Shown piece after piece: positions 8,549 through 17,422 of a DNA stretch of 64,000 nucleotides. A program made the position numbers and the translations under genes. How positions within the stretch are numbered: the first letter of the stretch is position 1; each line of letters opens with the position of its first letter. Source of the stretch: Rhizobium sp. RU33A (GTDB lineage Bacteria > Pseudomonadota > Alphaproteobacteria > Rhizobiales > Rhizobiaceae); the NCBI RefSeq assembly GCF_900156055.1, contig NZ_FTMQ01000002.1, positions 496,001 to 560,000 of the forward strand. Reading direction: 5' to 3'. The notes below the pieces were generated by a model. It had not been told where the DNA came from. It was given only the letters and a program-made list of their open reading frames with translations, and ran no database searches.

Positions 8549-9045
8549 GGGGCCTCGTCCACGGGGTATTCAGCGACCGATGCCGTCTGGCGTTCGACCC
8601 ATTCGTCGAGGCGGTCGGCCAGTTCTTCGTCGAAGGCGGCGAGCACGCGGGCGGCGAGCAGGGCGGCGTTGACGGCGCCAGCGCGGCCAATGGCAAGCGT
8701 TCCGACGGGAATGCCGGCGGGCATCTGGACGATGGAATAGAGGCTGTCGAGGCCGGACATCGTTTTCGACTGAACGGGCACGCCGAAGACGGGCAGATTG
8801 GTCATCGACGCGACCATGCCCGGCAGGTGGGCAGCGCCTCCTGCGCCGGCGACAATCACCTTGAAGCCCTCGTCGCGGGCGCCCTTGGCAAAGGCCACCA
8901 TGCGGTCGGGCGTGCGGTGTGCCGAAACGATGCGGGCTTCATAGGAGACGCCGAGTGCGTCGAGCGTGTCTGCGGCATTCTTCATGGTTTCCCAGTCAGA
9001 CTGGCTTCCCATGATGATGGCGACGGGCGGGCACTCAGCTGTCAT
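8545..9045 (-). CDS. purE: N5-carboxyaminoimidazole ribonucleotide mutase
   Basis: 166 residues, normal PurE length. It converts N5-CAIR to CAIR. The conserved [10 protein letters not shown] motif lies at about 12-21, with SAHRTPDR and the glycine-rich [15 protein letters not shown] typical of class I PurE (the histidine in SAHRT is catalytic). First gene of purE-purK, followed by purK with a four-base overlap. Confidence 0.97.
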   Translation of the reverse strand: MTAECPPVAIIMGSQSDWETMKNAADTLDALGVSYEARIVSAHRTPDRMVAFAKGARDEGFKVIVAGAGGAAHLPGMVASMTNLPVFGVPVQSKTMSGLDSLYSIVQMPAGIPVGTLAIGRAGAVNAALLAARVLAAFDEELADRLDEWVERQTASVAEYPVDEAP

Positions 9046-9062
9046 CTCGTATCCTTATGCCT

Positions 9063-9266
9063 TCAGGCGATGATGTCGGGGATGATCTGGTCTTCCAGCG
9101 CGGTGATCTTGTCCTTGATGGACAATTTCTTCTTCTTCATCCGCTGGATTCGCAGGGCATCACAGCCAGTCGTGATCATGGCGTTGATCGCAGCATCATA
9201 GTCTTCATGTTCCTGGCGAAGCCGTGCCAACGAGAGCCTGACGTCGGCCTGTTCCTGATCGGCCAT
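9063..9266 (-). CDS. YdcH/DUF465 family small protein
   Basis: 67 residues, predicted as a helical hairpin: RLRQEHEDYDAAI, then IQRMKKKKLSIKDKITALEDQI, the lysine-rich DUF465 signature. Role unknown. GGGGAA lies at the proper distance upstream of ATG 9266. It ends 17 nt upstream of the purE start and may share its transcript. A second DUF465 gene is divergent at 9501. Confidence 0.88.
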   Translation of the reverse strand: MADQEQADVRLSLARLRQEHEDYDAAINAMITTGCDALRIQRMKKKKLSIKDKITALEDQIIPDIIA

Positions 9267-9500
9267 GCTTGTTCCCCATTATCGCCGTGTGGCCCATCCT
9301 TTAAGGATGCCCGGAAGATTCGCGCAAGCTCCTATCACCAAATACCGGTAACGGGAAGTTATCCTTGTCTCCGATTTTCGGGGTCGTTTTTGGCCAATTC
9401 GCCTTCGACAAACCGTATTTCTCGTGTCACATTATCTTCGCAAAGCCTGAAACTCCAGCGGATGAGGGCTGGAGGTAGGCGATAAGGAAGGACGCATCAA

Positions 9501-9677
9501 ATGACCATACAGGCTCATCTTGAATCGCTGCAGAAGAAGCATGGAGCCCTCGAGGAAAAACTCCATGACGCGCTTGCATCCCCCTCCATCGATGACCGGC
9601 ACATTGCCGAACTGAAGCGCCTGAAACTGCGTCTCAAGGATGAAATGGAACGCCTGAGGGCCTCCACACGCCACTGA
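9501..9677 (+). CDS. Second YdcH/DUF465 family small protein
   Basis: 58 residues: a helical hairpin with LESLQKKHGALEEKLHDAL and IAELKRLKLRLKDEMERLR, the family pattern. GGAAGG lies about ten nt upstream of the ATG. It is divergent from the other DUF465 gene at 9063-9266, from which it differs strongly in sequence. Function unknown. Followed by a hairpin terminator. Confidence 0.87.
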   Translation: MTIQAHLESLQKKHGALEEKLHDALASPSIDDRHIAELKRLKLRLKDEMERLRASTRH

Positions 9678-9761
9678 TACCACCCTTCCGGCTGCGCCGG
9701 GATCTGGCGGACCCAAAGACCGATCCCGATGTATTCATGAAGCAGCCAAGACAGCACCCTC

Positions 9762-9797
9762 AGCCCCGGAGTTCACACGACTTCGGGGCTTTTGTTT
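9762..9797 (+). terminator. Rho-independent terminator after the second DUF465 gene
   Basis: AGCCCCGGAG (9762-9771) pairs with CTTCGGGGCT (9781-9790, one G-T pair), followed by TTTGTTTTG. Confidence 0.85.
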
Positions 9798-9822
9798 TGC
9801 CTTGATGACTGTTTTCTGGGGT

Positions 9823-10083
9823 TCAGGACCAGAACTGGTCGAGCCACATGTTCATGCGATCGAAGCCTGGTCGATTGATCACATAGATCCGCCGCGTGCC
9901 TTCGGAGCGGACATCGACAAGGCCGCTGTCGAGCAATGCTTTCAGATGTTGCGAGACCGCAGGGCGGCTGATCGGCAGCTGCGCGGCAAGTTCGTTCACG
10001 GTCTTTTCCCCCCGACGCAGATCCTCGAGGATATGCCGCCGGTTCGGGTCTGCGATCGCCGTGAACGGGTCTGCGTTCGTCAT
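9823..10083 (-). CDS. ArsR-family transcriptional regulator
   Basis: 86 residues from ATG 10083. Winged helix-turn-helix: FTAIADPNRRHILEDLRRGEKTVNELAAQLPISRPAVSQHLKALLDSGLVDVRSEGTRRIYVI. No cysteine pair of metal sensors is present, so it is more like the autorepressor type (SdpR/PagR-like) than a metal sensor. The frame stays open upstream to 10146, but those 21 residues do not look like the family. It lies 84 nt behind the TauE/SafE gene on the same strand and may regulate it. Confidence 0.85.
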   Translation of the reverse strand: MTNADPFTAIADPNRRHILEDLRRGEKTVNELAAQLPISRPAVSQHLKALLDSGLVDVRSEGTRRIYVINRPGFDRMNMWLDQFWS

Positions 10084-10167
10084 GCCGGAAAGGTTATGAC
10101 AAAGGCCCTTCCGCGGCAAGCGGCGATGTGCGCTGCAGCAAGCCATGGCCGAACACGAAATCGCGCG

Positions 10168-10944
10168 TCAGATGCCGAAAAGCCCCCGGGTGCCGTCCCA
10201 GGTCAGCTTGCTGCCGGCGATCAGCACCATGCCGTACATCAACGGATAGAAAATCGCCGGTTTCAGGTAATGTACGAGGCGGGCTCCGGCGAGCGTCGAC
10301 ACCAGCGCGATGGGCAACAGGGCTGTCGACAGGCTGAGATTGGTCGCATCCAGCTCTCCGAGCGCAAAATAGGGGATGACCTTGATCGCATTCAGGATGG
10401 CGAAGAACCGGGTCGAGGTGCCGGTATAGGTCAGCGGATCGAGCTTCAGCGGCAGGACATAGATCTGGAAGGGCGGGCCGCCGGCATGGGCAACGAAGCT
10501 GGCGTAGCCCGCGAGAGAGCCCCAGAAAGAGCCGGCGACTGGGCGCTGGGCTGCGGGTGCCGTTTCCTGTCCCTTGTAAGCGGACCAGCTTTCGAGAAAA
10601 TATTTGAGCGAAAAGACGATCGAGATGCCGCCGAGAACGAGACGCATCGCGTCTGCCGAGACATAGGTCGACGTCGCCCAGGCAAGTCCGATGCCGATGA
10701 CGGCTCCCGGCAGCATGGCGACCAGGGTCGCGCGATTGTTGTGATGGCGCCAGGCCCAGAGTGCGACGGCGTCCATGACCAGAAGGATCGGCAGGAAGAT
10801 GGCGGCGGCCTGCATCGGTGGTACTGCGAAGGCGAGCAGGGGTACGCCGATCAGCGCGAAAGCGCCGCCAAGGCCGCCTTTCGACAGGCCGACAAGGGCA
10901 ACAGCGGGAATGGCGACGGCATAGAAGTTCGGGTCTGTCAGCAT
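10168..10944 (-). CDS. TauE/SafE-family membrane permease
   Basis: 258 residues, about eight hydrophobic segments. The N-terminal half has LVGLSKGGLGGAFALIGVPLLAFAVPP, the second half AGYASFVAHAGGPPFQIYVLPLKL, the paired family repeats. These proteins export sulfite, sulfoacetate or related anions across the inner membrane; the substrate is unknown here. Divergent from the ThiE-like gene. Confidence 0.9.
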   Translation of the reverse strand: MLTDPNFYAVAIPAVALVGLSKGGLGGAFALIGVPLLAFAVPPMQAAAIFLPILLVMDAVALWAWRHHNNRATLVAMLPGAVIGIGLAWATSTYVSADAMRLVLGGISIVFSLKYFLESWSAYKGQETAPAAQRPVAGSFWGSLAGYASFVAHAGGPPFQIYVLPLKLDPLTYTGTSTRFFAILNAIKVIPYFALGELDATNLSLSTALLPIALVSTLAGARLVHYLKPAIFYPLMYGMVLIAGSKLTWDGTRGLFGI

Positions 10945-11048
10945 TGCGCGGTTGATCCTTTCGGAAGAGCGGTCTATCGGAATTGTCTAGAGAAAACGAG
11001 GACGAAATCCGGAGAAACGGACCCGTCCCGCACACGGAAACACCGCGC

Positions 11049-11696
11049 ATGATCGAAAATCGCTGCCGCCTGGTCCTCATCGTTCCCGATATGGCGGATC
11101 CCGCCGAGCGTGCCGAAGTGCTCGGCAATGCGCTGCGCGGCGGCGATGTCGCATCGGTCATCATCCCGCAATACGGGCTCGACGATACCGTCTTCCAGAA
11201 GCATGCCGAAACGCTCGTTCCGGTCATCCAGGAGGCGGGTGCCGCTGCGCTCGTCGTCGACAACAGCCGCGTCGCCGGTCGGGTGAAGGCCGATGGATTG
11301 CATGTCACCGGCAATGCCGAGGCACTGGCCGAGTCCGTCGAGAAACATGCGCCGAAGCTGATCGTCGGTGGTGGCAATGCGATGGACCGGCACCACGCGC
11401 TGGAAATGGGTGAGGTTCAGCCCGACTACATCTTCTTCGGCAGGATCGACGGGGACATCAAGCCGGAGGCACATTCGAAGAATGTCGCGCTCGGCGAATG
11501 GTGGTCGTCGATGATCGAGATCCCGGCCATCGTCATGGGCGGCTCGGATCCTGCCTCGGCGGTCGTCGTTGCCGAAAGCGGCGTCGAATTCGTGGCGCTC
11601 GGCAAGGCCGTCTTCGCCGACCCTGCACAAGCTGCCGCGATTGTGACCCGCGTGAATGCCGAGCTTGACGAAAAAGCGCCACGGTTTGAGGATTGA
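11049..11696 (+). CDS. Thiamine phosphate synthase/TenI-like TIM-barrel protein
   Basis: 215 residues from ATG 11049; the frame is open to 10983 but the added 22 residues are polar and unlike the family. TIM-barrel elements of ThiE are visible: RLVLIVPD, ALVVDNSRVAGRVKADGLHVTG (DGVHL-like motif), PDYIFFGRI and VMGGSDPASAVVVAESGVEFVALGKAVFADP. ThiE joins HMP-PP and HET-P to thiamine phosphate. Since it sits away from other thi genes and departs from several ThiE motifs, a TenI-like divergent paralog is possible. Its stop overlaps the region where the next gene starts. Confidence 0.75.
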   Translation: MIENRCRLVLIVPDMADPAERAEVLGNALRGGDVASVIIPQYGLDDTVFQKHAETLVPVIQEAGAAALVVDNSRVAGRVKADGLHVTGNAEALAESVEKHAPKLIVGGGNAMDRHHALEMGEVQPDYIFFGRIDGDIKPEAHSKNVALGEWWSSMIEIPAIVMGGSDPASAVVVAESGVEFVALGKAVFADPAQAAAIVTRVNAELDEKAPRFED

Positions 11697-11704
11697 ACCG
11701 CCTC

Positions 11705-12895
11705 ATGCGTTCAATCTCGTCCCATCATCGCCTGATTCTCGCCGCGCTTACCGGGGCATGCCTTGCCTTGGCCAGCCCGGTGCTGGGACAGGAGAGCGAG
11801 GATGGTCTCGAGATTGGCGACGCACCGGCCATCCTGCCGGCCGATCCCGATAACGCCGGCGAGATCGAACGCGGGGCACGGCCCAGCAGCAGCACGGGCG
11901 ATGCCAACACGCTCGATCGCGGTGACCGGGATTCTCTGCCGCCGGTGACCAAGGGCGCCAAGCCGACTGCGGACGATAAGCCGGATGACCTGCAGGGCAT
12001 CAATATCTACCTGCGCATGGGCGCGCCACTGCCGGAAGTGCCGCCGGAAAAACCCTATAATGGAAAGCCCGACGAGGCCTATGGCGCATTCCAGCGCGGG
12101 CTGTTCCTGACGGCCGTCGACAAGGCGCTGCCGCGCGCCCAGCTCGGCGATCCCGCGGCGCAGACACTGCTTGCGGAAATCATGTCGCGCGGGCTGGGCG
12201 TCAAGCGCGATCTGAAGGGGGCCGCCTTCTGGTATGGCCAGGCTGCGCAGGGCGGCGATCCTTCCGCCATGTTCAAATATGCGCTTCTCCTGATGGAGGG
12301 GCGGGAAGTACCGCAGGACAGAGCCAAGGCCGACGAGTTCATGCGGCGCGCGGCTGATGCCGGCAATGCATCCGCGCAGTTCAACTGGGCACAGATCCTG
12401 GTCTCGGGCACGCCCGGCGTGCGCGGCCTGACCGCCGCCATGCCCTATTACGAAAAGGCCGCCGAGCAGGGGATCGCCGATGCGCAGTATGCGCTGGCGC
12501 AGGTCTATTCCGCGTTGAAAGACGTGCCTCCGGAAAAGAAGGCGCGCGCTCGGGAATGGATGCTGCGCGCGGCTCGTGCCGGTTTCGACACGGCCCAGCT
12601 CGACATGGGGCTCTGGCTGGTCAACGGCTATAACGGCCCTCGTGACTACGAGGCCGGTTATCGCTGGCTGAGCATTGCGGCTGCACGTGGCAATGTGGTT
12701 GCCCAGAACCGGATCGCCCATCTCTACATCAATGCGCTCGGCACCGGCCCTAATCCGGTCGAAGCCGCCAAGTGGTATGTGCTGTCGCGTCGTGCGGGGC
12801 TCACGGATCCGGCGCTCGAGGACTTCTATCTCGGTCTCAACGAAGACCAGCAGAAGCAGGCGATCGATCTCGCCAACCGCTTCCGTCGAATCTGA
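11705..12895 (+). CDS. Secreted Sel1-repeat (TPR-like) protein
   Basis: 396 residues from ATG 11705 (TTG 11693 in frame overlaps the preceding stop and would add four residues; the Shine-Dalgarno is poor for both). Signal peptide LILAALTGACLALASPVLGQ, an acidic spacer of about 80 residues, then about six Sel1 repeats, for example DPAAQTLLAEIMSRGLGVKRD and GNASAQFNWAQILVSG. Sel1 proteins are helical scaffolds for protein complexes in the envelope. Likely in one transcript with the ThiE-like gene; no known function. Confidence 0.87.
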   Translation: MRSISSHHRLILAALTGACLALASPVLGQESEDGLEIGDAPAILPADPDNAGEIERGARPSSSTGDANTLDRGDRDSLPPVTKGAKPTADDKPDDLQGINIYLRMGAPLPEVPPEKPYNGKPDEAYGAFQRGLFLTAVDKALPRAQLGDPAAQTLLAEIMSRGLGVKRDLKGAAFWYGQAAQGGDPSAMFKYALLLMEGREVPQDRAKADEFMRRAADAGNASAQFNWAQILVSGTPGVRGLTAAMPYYEKAAEQGIADAQYALAQVYSALKDVPPEKKARAREWMLRAARAGFDTAQLDMGLWLVNGYNGPRDYEAGYRWLSIAAARGNVVAQNRIAHLYINALGTGPNPVEAAKWYVLSRRAGLTDPALEDFYLGLNEDQQKQAIDLANRFRRI

Positions 12896-13008
12896 CGCAA
12901 CGGCGTTCTGCGGCTGTATACCACGTCTCGATCATGGGAACCCATAGGGTCTGGAAGCCGACTGAAGGTGGCTTATCGAGATGTGGTATCAAGAGGAGGG
13001 CGGCGGTC

Positions 13009-14274
13009 ATGGATCTCATCGATGTCTTTCAACGTCTCGGGCTTGCTATCGCTATTGGTGCCGCTGTCGGCGTCGAGCGGCATTGGCGGGAGCGTGACGA
13101 ACCCGAGGGTGCTCGTATCGCCGGCATCCGGACCTTCACGCTGATCGGAATGACCGGTGGGATTAGCGGCCTCCTGGATCAGGGCATGGCGCCGGCTGGA
13201 CTGTCCGGGCTGATCATCGCGAGCTTTCTGATCGTTATCTCCTTGGTTCTCCTGCGCTTTGGCCTGATGGAGGCGCAAGCCGAAGGCTCGTTCAGCGCGA
13301 CGACCGTCATTGCCGGCATCACCACGTTTGGCCTCGGTGCACTGGCTGTTGCGGGAGATATGTCGGTTGCCTCTGCGGCGGGCGCTGCCACGGTCACGAT
13401 CCTTGCCAGCCGCGACTTCCTGCATGCCGCGATCCGGCGGCTGACCTGGGTCGAGCTGCGCTCGGCGGTCGTGCTACTCGCCATGGGCTTCTTGCTCTTG
13501 CCGCTCATTCCGGCCGATCCCTATGGTCCGTTCGGCGGTGTGTCGCCCCGCAGCCTTGTCATCCTGGTGATCATGCTCGCCTCCATTTCCTATGTCGGCT
13601 ATGTCGCGGTCCGGCTGATCGGTGGAGGGCGCGGTGATCTCGTCGCCGGTGCCGTGGGTGGGCTCGTCTCTTCGACGGCGACCACGCTCGCCATGGCGCG
13701 CCAGAGCCGGAACACGAAGGCAGCTGCCGGTCCCGCGGCCGGCGCGATCGCGGCGGGGAGCATCTCGCTTTTCCGCACGGCGTTTCTGCTCCTAGCACTG
13801 GCTCCAGCGCTCGGCTGGCGCCTGTTGCCCGGCCTGCTCGTTGCCGGTGGCGTGATGCTTGCGGCTGCCATGATAGCCATCGCTCGCGCCGACACGGCGT
13901 CAGAGGCAGACCTGCCCGGTAATCCGTTCGAGCTGTCGCAGGTCATCAAGATGGCTGTTTTGATCACCGTCATCGCCTTCATCGCGCGTGCGGCGAGCCA
14001 GATCTTTGGTGATGGCGGTCTTTACGTGGTCTCAGGCCTGACGGCTCTTGCCGATGTCGACGCGGCAACGGTCACGGTTGCGGGGATGCTGCCTGCGCTT
14101 GCCATCGACGTGGCGCTCATCGCTGTCGGGATCGCCGTGAACGCCAACATGGCGGCGAAAGTGGTCTATGGGGCTGTCGCGGGCAGCCGTGGTTTCTCGC
14201 TGCGGCTCGCAGCCGCCTCGGCGCTTGCCGTCGCTGGCGGCCTGATCGTCACCTATGCTGCAGGGCACATCTGA
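13009..14274 (+). CDS. MgtC/DUF4010 integral membrane protein
   Basis: 421 residues. AGGAGG nine nt upstream fixes ATG 13009. The first ~140 residues resemble MgtC (LAIAIGAAVGVERHWRERDEPEGARIAGIRTFTLIGMTGGISG), and the remaining ~270 are a DUF4010 domain with about eight membrane segments (GAVGGLVSSTATTLAMARQS is characteristic). The role of this fused family is not established; MgtC itself is involved in virulence and membrane energetics in other bacteria. Stands alone, 113 nt behind the Sel1 gene. Confidence 0.87.
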   Translation: MDLIDVFQRLGLAIAIGAAVGVERHWRERDEPEGARIAGIRTFTLIGMTGGISGLLDQGMAPAGLSGLIIASFLIVISLVLLRFGLMEAQAEGSFSATTVIAGITTFGLGALAVAGDMSVASAAGAATVTILASRDFLHAAIRRLTWVELRSAVVLLAMGFLLLPLIPADPYGPFGGVSPRSLVILVIMLASISYVGYVAVRLIGGGRGDLVAGAVGGLVSSTATTLAMARQSRNTKAAAGPAAGAIAAGSISLFRTAFLLLALAPALGWRLLPGLLVAGGVMLAAAMIAIARADTASEADLPGNPFELSQVIKMAVLITVIAFIARAASQIFGDGGLYVVSGLTALADVDAATVTVAGMLPALAIDVALIAVGIAVNANMAAKVVYGAVAGSRGFSLRLAAASALAVAGGLIVTYAAGHI

Positions 14275-14413
14275 GCCGCATGCATGGGCCGAAAGGGCCA
14301 AGCCCCTTGAATTCTGGCGGCATTTGTGGTCTTGAACCGGCCAAACACCGCCGCCGACGCGCGCTCGCCCGTCGCCGCCTCCCGGCGTCTCCCAGTTTCA
14401 AGGAATCCGATCT

Positions 14414-15214
14414 ATGGCCCGCTCCGCCCTTCTCAATGTCATGGTCCAGTCTGCCCTCAAGGCCGGCAAGTCGCTGTCGCGCGATTTCGGCGAAGTGCAG
14501 AACCTGCAGGTCTCGGTGAAGGGTCCCAGCGATTTCGTCTCGCAGGCCGATTTCCGCGCTGAAAAGATCGTGCGTGAAGAGCTGCTCAAGGCCCGCCCGA
14601 CCTATGGCTTCCTCGGCGAGGAAGGCGAAGAGATCAAGGGCACCGACGGCGCGCATCGCTGGATCGTCGACCCGCTCGACGGCACCACCAACTTCCTGCA
14701 CGGCATTCCGCAGTTCGCGGTCTCGATTGCGCTTGAGCGCAATGGTGAGATCGTCGCGGGCGTCATCTTCAATCCGGCGACGGACGAACTCTACACGACG
14801 GAAAAGGGTGGCGGCGCTTTCCTCAACGACCGCCGCATCCGCGTCGGCGCGCGCAAGGTGCTCTCGGATTGCGTCATCGGCTGTGGCGTGCCGCATCTCG
14901 GTCGCGGCCAGCACGGCAAGTTCCTCGTCGAATTGCGCCATGTCATGGGCGAAGTCTCCGGCGTTCGCCGTATGGGCGCTGCTGCCCTCGATCTCGCCTA
15001 TGTCGCGGCCGGTCGTCTCGACGGCTTCTGGGAAGCGCAGCTCAATTCGTGGGACATCGCGGCCGGCATTCTCCTGATCAAGGAGGCCGGTGGCTTCGTC
15101 TCCGACATGAAGGGCGGTCAGGACATGTTCGAGAACGGCACGGTGCTTGCCGGCAACGAATATATCCGCAAGGCTCTGGAAGAGGTCGTGAACCGTCCGG
15201 TGCCGCAGGCCTGA
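14414..15214 (+). CDS. suhB: Inositol-1-monophosphatase family protein
   Basis: 266 residues. Mg2+-dependent phosphatase fold with GEEGEE (metal ligand near 69-70), WIVDPLDGTTNFLHG (83-97, Asp86 and Asp89 ligands) and NSWDIAAGILLIKEAGG in the C-terminal half. Members hydrolyse myo-inositol 1-phosphate; in enteric bacteria SuhB also joins rRNA antitermination complexes. AAGGAA lies nine nt upstream of the ATG. Confidence 0.95.
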   Translation: MARSALLNVMVQSALKAGKSLSRDFGEVQNLQVSVKGPSDFVSQADFRAEKIVREELLKARPTYGFLGEEGEEIKGTDGAHRWIVDPLDGTTNFLHGIPQFAVSIALERNGEIVAGVIFNPATDELYTTEKGGGAFLNDRRIRVGARKVLSDCVIGCGVPHLGRGQHGKFLVELRHVMGEVSGVRRMGAAALDLAYVAAGRLDGFWEAQLNSWDIAAGILLIKEAGGFVSDMKGGQDMFENGTVLAGNEYIRKALEEVVNRPVPQA

Positions 15215-15277
15215 TTTCGACCGCAGGGAAAATTTTCCCAAAGTCCGCGGCTTCAATTCGTCTCAATTTTGCACTAG

Positions 15278-15303
15278 CCTCCGGGTCCAAGATTCCCCGG
15301 AGG
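15278..15303 (+). promoter_or_regulatory. Hairpin that hides the ribosome-binding site of the MotA/TolQ-like gene
   Basis: CCTCCGGG (15278-15285) and CCCGGAGG (15296-15303) are exact inverted copies with a ten-base loop. The right arm contains the GGAGG Shine-Dalgarno, 11 nt before ATG 15315. Folding would block ribosome entry; whether a ligand, temperature or protein opens it is unknown. Confidence 0.55.
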
Positions 15304-15314
15304 TTGAGCGTACC

Positions 15315-16346
15315 ATGGCGAAAGTGAAGTTGGAGGATCTCGAGGTGGGCGAGACCCGTCCGGGAGCATACGGCCAGAAGCTCTCCAGCCCGATGCCCTT
15401 CTTCACGACGATGGTGATCTTCCTGATCATCGTGTGTTTCATCGCGGCAATCCTCTATCGGCAGGCGCATGCCGCCTTCATCACCAATCCCGGCCTGAAC
15501 GGCCTGATCCTCGGCGTTCTCGTCGTCGGCATCATCCTCGTGTTTGCACAGGTTCTGGCGCTTCGACCTGAAGTGCGCTGGTTTAATTCCTTCCGCGCCG
15601 CCGGCGACAATGCCATGCTGGTCGGCCGTGATCCGAAGCTGCTTGCGCCGATGCGGGCGCTGATCGGTGGCCGCCGCTCGATGGCGATTTCGACGGCTGC
15701 CCTCCGCTCCATTCTCGATTCGATCGGCACACGGCTCGACGAGTCGCGCGATACGACCCGCTACCTGATCGGTCTGCTTGTCTTTCTCGGGCTTTTGGGA
15801 ACGTTCTGGGGTCTGCTCGGTACGATCGGCTCGATCAACGAGGTCATCGGTTCGCTGGATCCCGCGTCCGGAGACAGCAATGATGTTCTGCAATCGCTGA
15901 AGTCCGGCCTGACGGCGCCGCTATCCGGCATGGGCACGGCCTTCTCCTCGTCGCTGCTCGGTCTTTCTGGTTCGCTGATCCTCGGTTTCCTCGATCTGCA
16001 GGCCGGCCGCGCGCAGAACCGCTTCTACATCGAACTTGAAAACTGGCTGTCCTCCGTCACCGACCTCGACTCGGAGCGTCCCGTGGCCTCGGATTCAAAC
16101 GGCGCCGTTGCGAGCGACGATATCCGCCAGCTGGTCGAGGAAATCCAGAAACTCGCCAGTCGCGAGGGCAATGATCGCTCGGTTGCCGCGATTGCCGGCC
16201 TCGCCGAGGGGATCCAGGGGCTCGTCAAGAACATGCGCAACGAGCAGCAGATGCTGCGCGACTGGATCGAGGCCCAGCAGGAAGACGCGCGCGCCATGCG
16301 CAAGACGCTGGACCGGCTGAATGACAAGATCGGCGGGGCGAAGTAA
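15315..16346 (+). CDS. MotA/TolQ/ExbB-like membrane channel subunit (orphan)
   Basis: 343 residues. Four membrane segments at about 28-48, 61-83, 148-172 and 204-227. The last two have the MotA/TolQ pattern (LVFLGLLGTFWGLLGTIGSI and PLSGMGTAFSSSLLGLSGSLILGF). A charged, helical cytoplasmic tail of ~110 residues follows. Such proteins form pentameric ion channels around a MotB/TolR dimer. The stop TAA is followed at once by the ATG of the MotB-like partner, so they are a unit. It is not next to flagellar or tol genes; this pair is widespread in rhizobia, with no established role known to me. Confidence 0.85.
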   Translation: MAKVKLEDLEVGETRPGAYGQKLSSPMPFFTTMVIFLIIVCFIAAILYRQAHAAFITNPGLNGLILGVLVVGIILVFAQVLALRPEVRWFNSFRAAGDNAMLVGRDPKLLAPMRALIGGRRSMAISTAALRSILDSIGTRLDESRDTTRYLIGLLVFLGLLGTFWGLLGTIGSINEVIGSLDPASGDSNDVLQSLKSGLTAPLSGMGTAFSSSLLGLSGSLILGFLDLQAGRAQNRFYIELENWLSSVTDLDSERPVASDSNGAVASDDIRQLVEEIQKLASREGNDRSVAAIAGLAEGIQGLVKNMRNEQQMLRDWIEAQQEDARAMRKTLDRLNDKIGGAK

Positions 16347-17378
16347 ATGGCGCTCGGGCGCAACCGCCGCCGCGAGCGCGGGATCGACTATTGGCCGGGC
16401 TTCGTCGATGCCCTGTCAACTCTGCTGCTCGCCATCATGTTTCTGCTCACCGTCTTCGTCATTGCGCAGTTCATCCTGGGACGTGAGATTTCGGGCAAGG
16501 ACGAAGTGCTGAACCGGCTCAACAGTCAGATCGCCGAACTAACCCAGTTGCTGGCGCTGGAGAAGAGCGGCAATCAGGATCTCCAGGATACCCTGGCGTC
16601 ACTGCAATCGTCTCTTTCCTCGTCTGAAAGCGAGCGCAGCCGGCTGCAGCAATTGCTGGACAGCGGTGCGGGCTCGGCAGATGTCGCCAATCAGAAGGTC
16701 GGCCGGCTCACCGATGAACTCGATGCCGAAAGGCAGGTGAGCGCGCGGGCCATGAGCCAGATCGAACTGTTGAACCAGCAGATCGCCGCACTGCGTGCGC
16801 AGATCGCCGCCATCGAAGGCGCGCTCCAGGCCTCCGAAGCCAAGGATCAGTCCTCCCAGGCGCGTATCGCCGATCTCGGCCGTCGTCTCAATGTGGCGCT
16901 TGCCCGGCGTGTTCAGGAACTCAACCGCTATCGCTCGGACTTCTTCGGAAGGCTGCGCGAAATCCTCTCCGACCGCGAGAACATCCGAATCGTTGGCGAC
17001 CGTTTCGTCTTCCAGTCGGAGGTACTTTTCCCCGTCGGCGGCGCCGATCTTGATGCGGCTGGGCAGGGGGAGATGGACAAGCTCGCGGCGGCCATTCTTG
17101 AACTTGCGCAGGAAATTCCGGACGAAATCAACTGGGTGCTCAGAGTTGATGGACACACCGACGCATCTCCGCTCACGGGCACGGGCCGTTATCGCGACAA
17201 CTGGGAACTCTCGTCTGCGCGCGCGACATCGGTGGTGAAATACCTGATCTCCAGAGGCGTCCCCGCCAACCGCCTGGTCGCTGCCGGCTTTGGCGAGTTC
17301 CAGCCGATCGCGGAAGGCGACACGCCGGACACTCTGGCCCAGAACCGTCGCATCGAACTCAAGCTGACCGAACGCTGA
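16347..17378 (+). CDS. MotB/OmpA-like peptidoglycan-binding channel partner
   Basis: 343 residues. One membrane segment (about 19-44) with Asp21 in GFVDALSTLLL, in the place of the ion-conducting aspartate of MotB. Then a coiled coil (about 45-190, rich in Gln, Leu and Glu), and an OmpA-type domain to the end (VDGHTDASPL, NWELSSARATSVVKYL, FGEFQPIA, NRRIELKL). It should anchor the ion channel to the cell wall with a long periplasmic stalk. Starts on the base after the preceding stop codon. Confidence 0.87.
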   Translation: MALGRNRRRERGIDYWPGFVDALSTLLLAIMFLLTVFVIAQFILGREISGKDEVLNRLNSQIAELTQLLALEKSGNQDLQDTLASLQSSLSSSESERSRLQQLLDSGAGSADVANQKVGRLTDELDAERQVSARAMSQIELLNQQIAALRAQIAAIEGALQASEAKDQSSQARIADLGRRLNVALARRVQELNRYRSDFFGRLREILSDRENIRIVGDRFVFQSEVLFPVGGADLDAAGQGEMDKLAAAILELAQEIPDEINWVLRVDGHTDASPLTGTGRYRDNWELSSARATSVVKYLISRGVPANRLVAAGFGEFQPIAEGDTPDTLAQNRRIELKLTER

Positions 17379-17422
17379 TTTCGTTCGTAACTGTTTGCGT
17401 GCCAGACAACTTGCGGCCTTGC

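Noticed and set aside
10094..11377. 427-residue minus-strand frame overlapping the permease and ThiE-like genes
   Set aside because: Runs in the wrong frame through two genes with clear motifs; composition is Arg/Ser-rich shadow sequence.
15315..17378. MotA/MotB-like pair as a Zorya defence system
   Set aside because: ZorC, ZorD or ZorE are missing; the flanking genes are suhB and an FAD dehydrogenase, and the pair looks like a general rhizobial gene pair.
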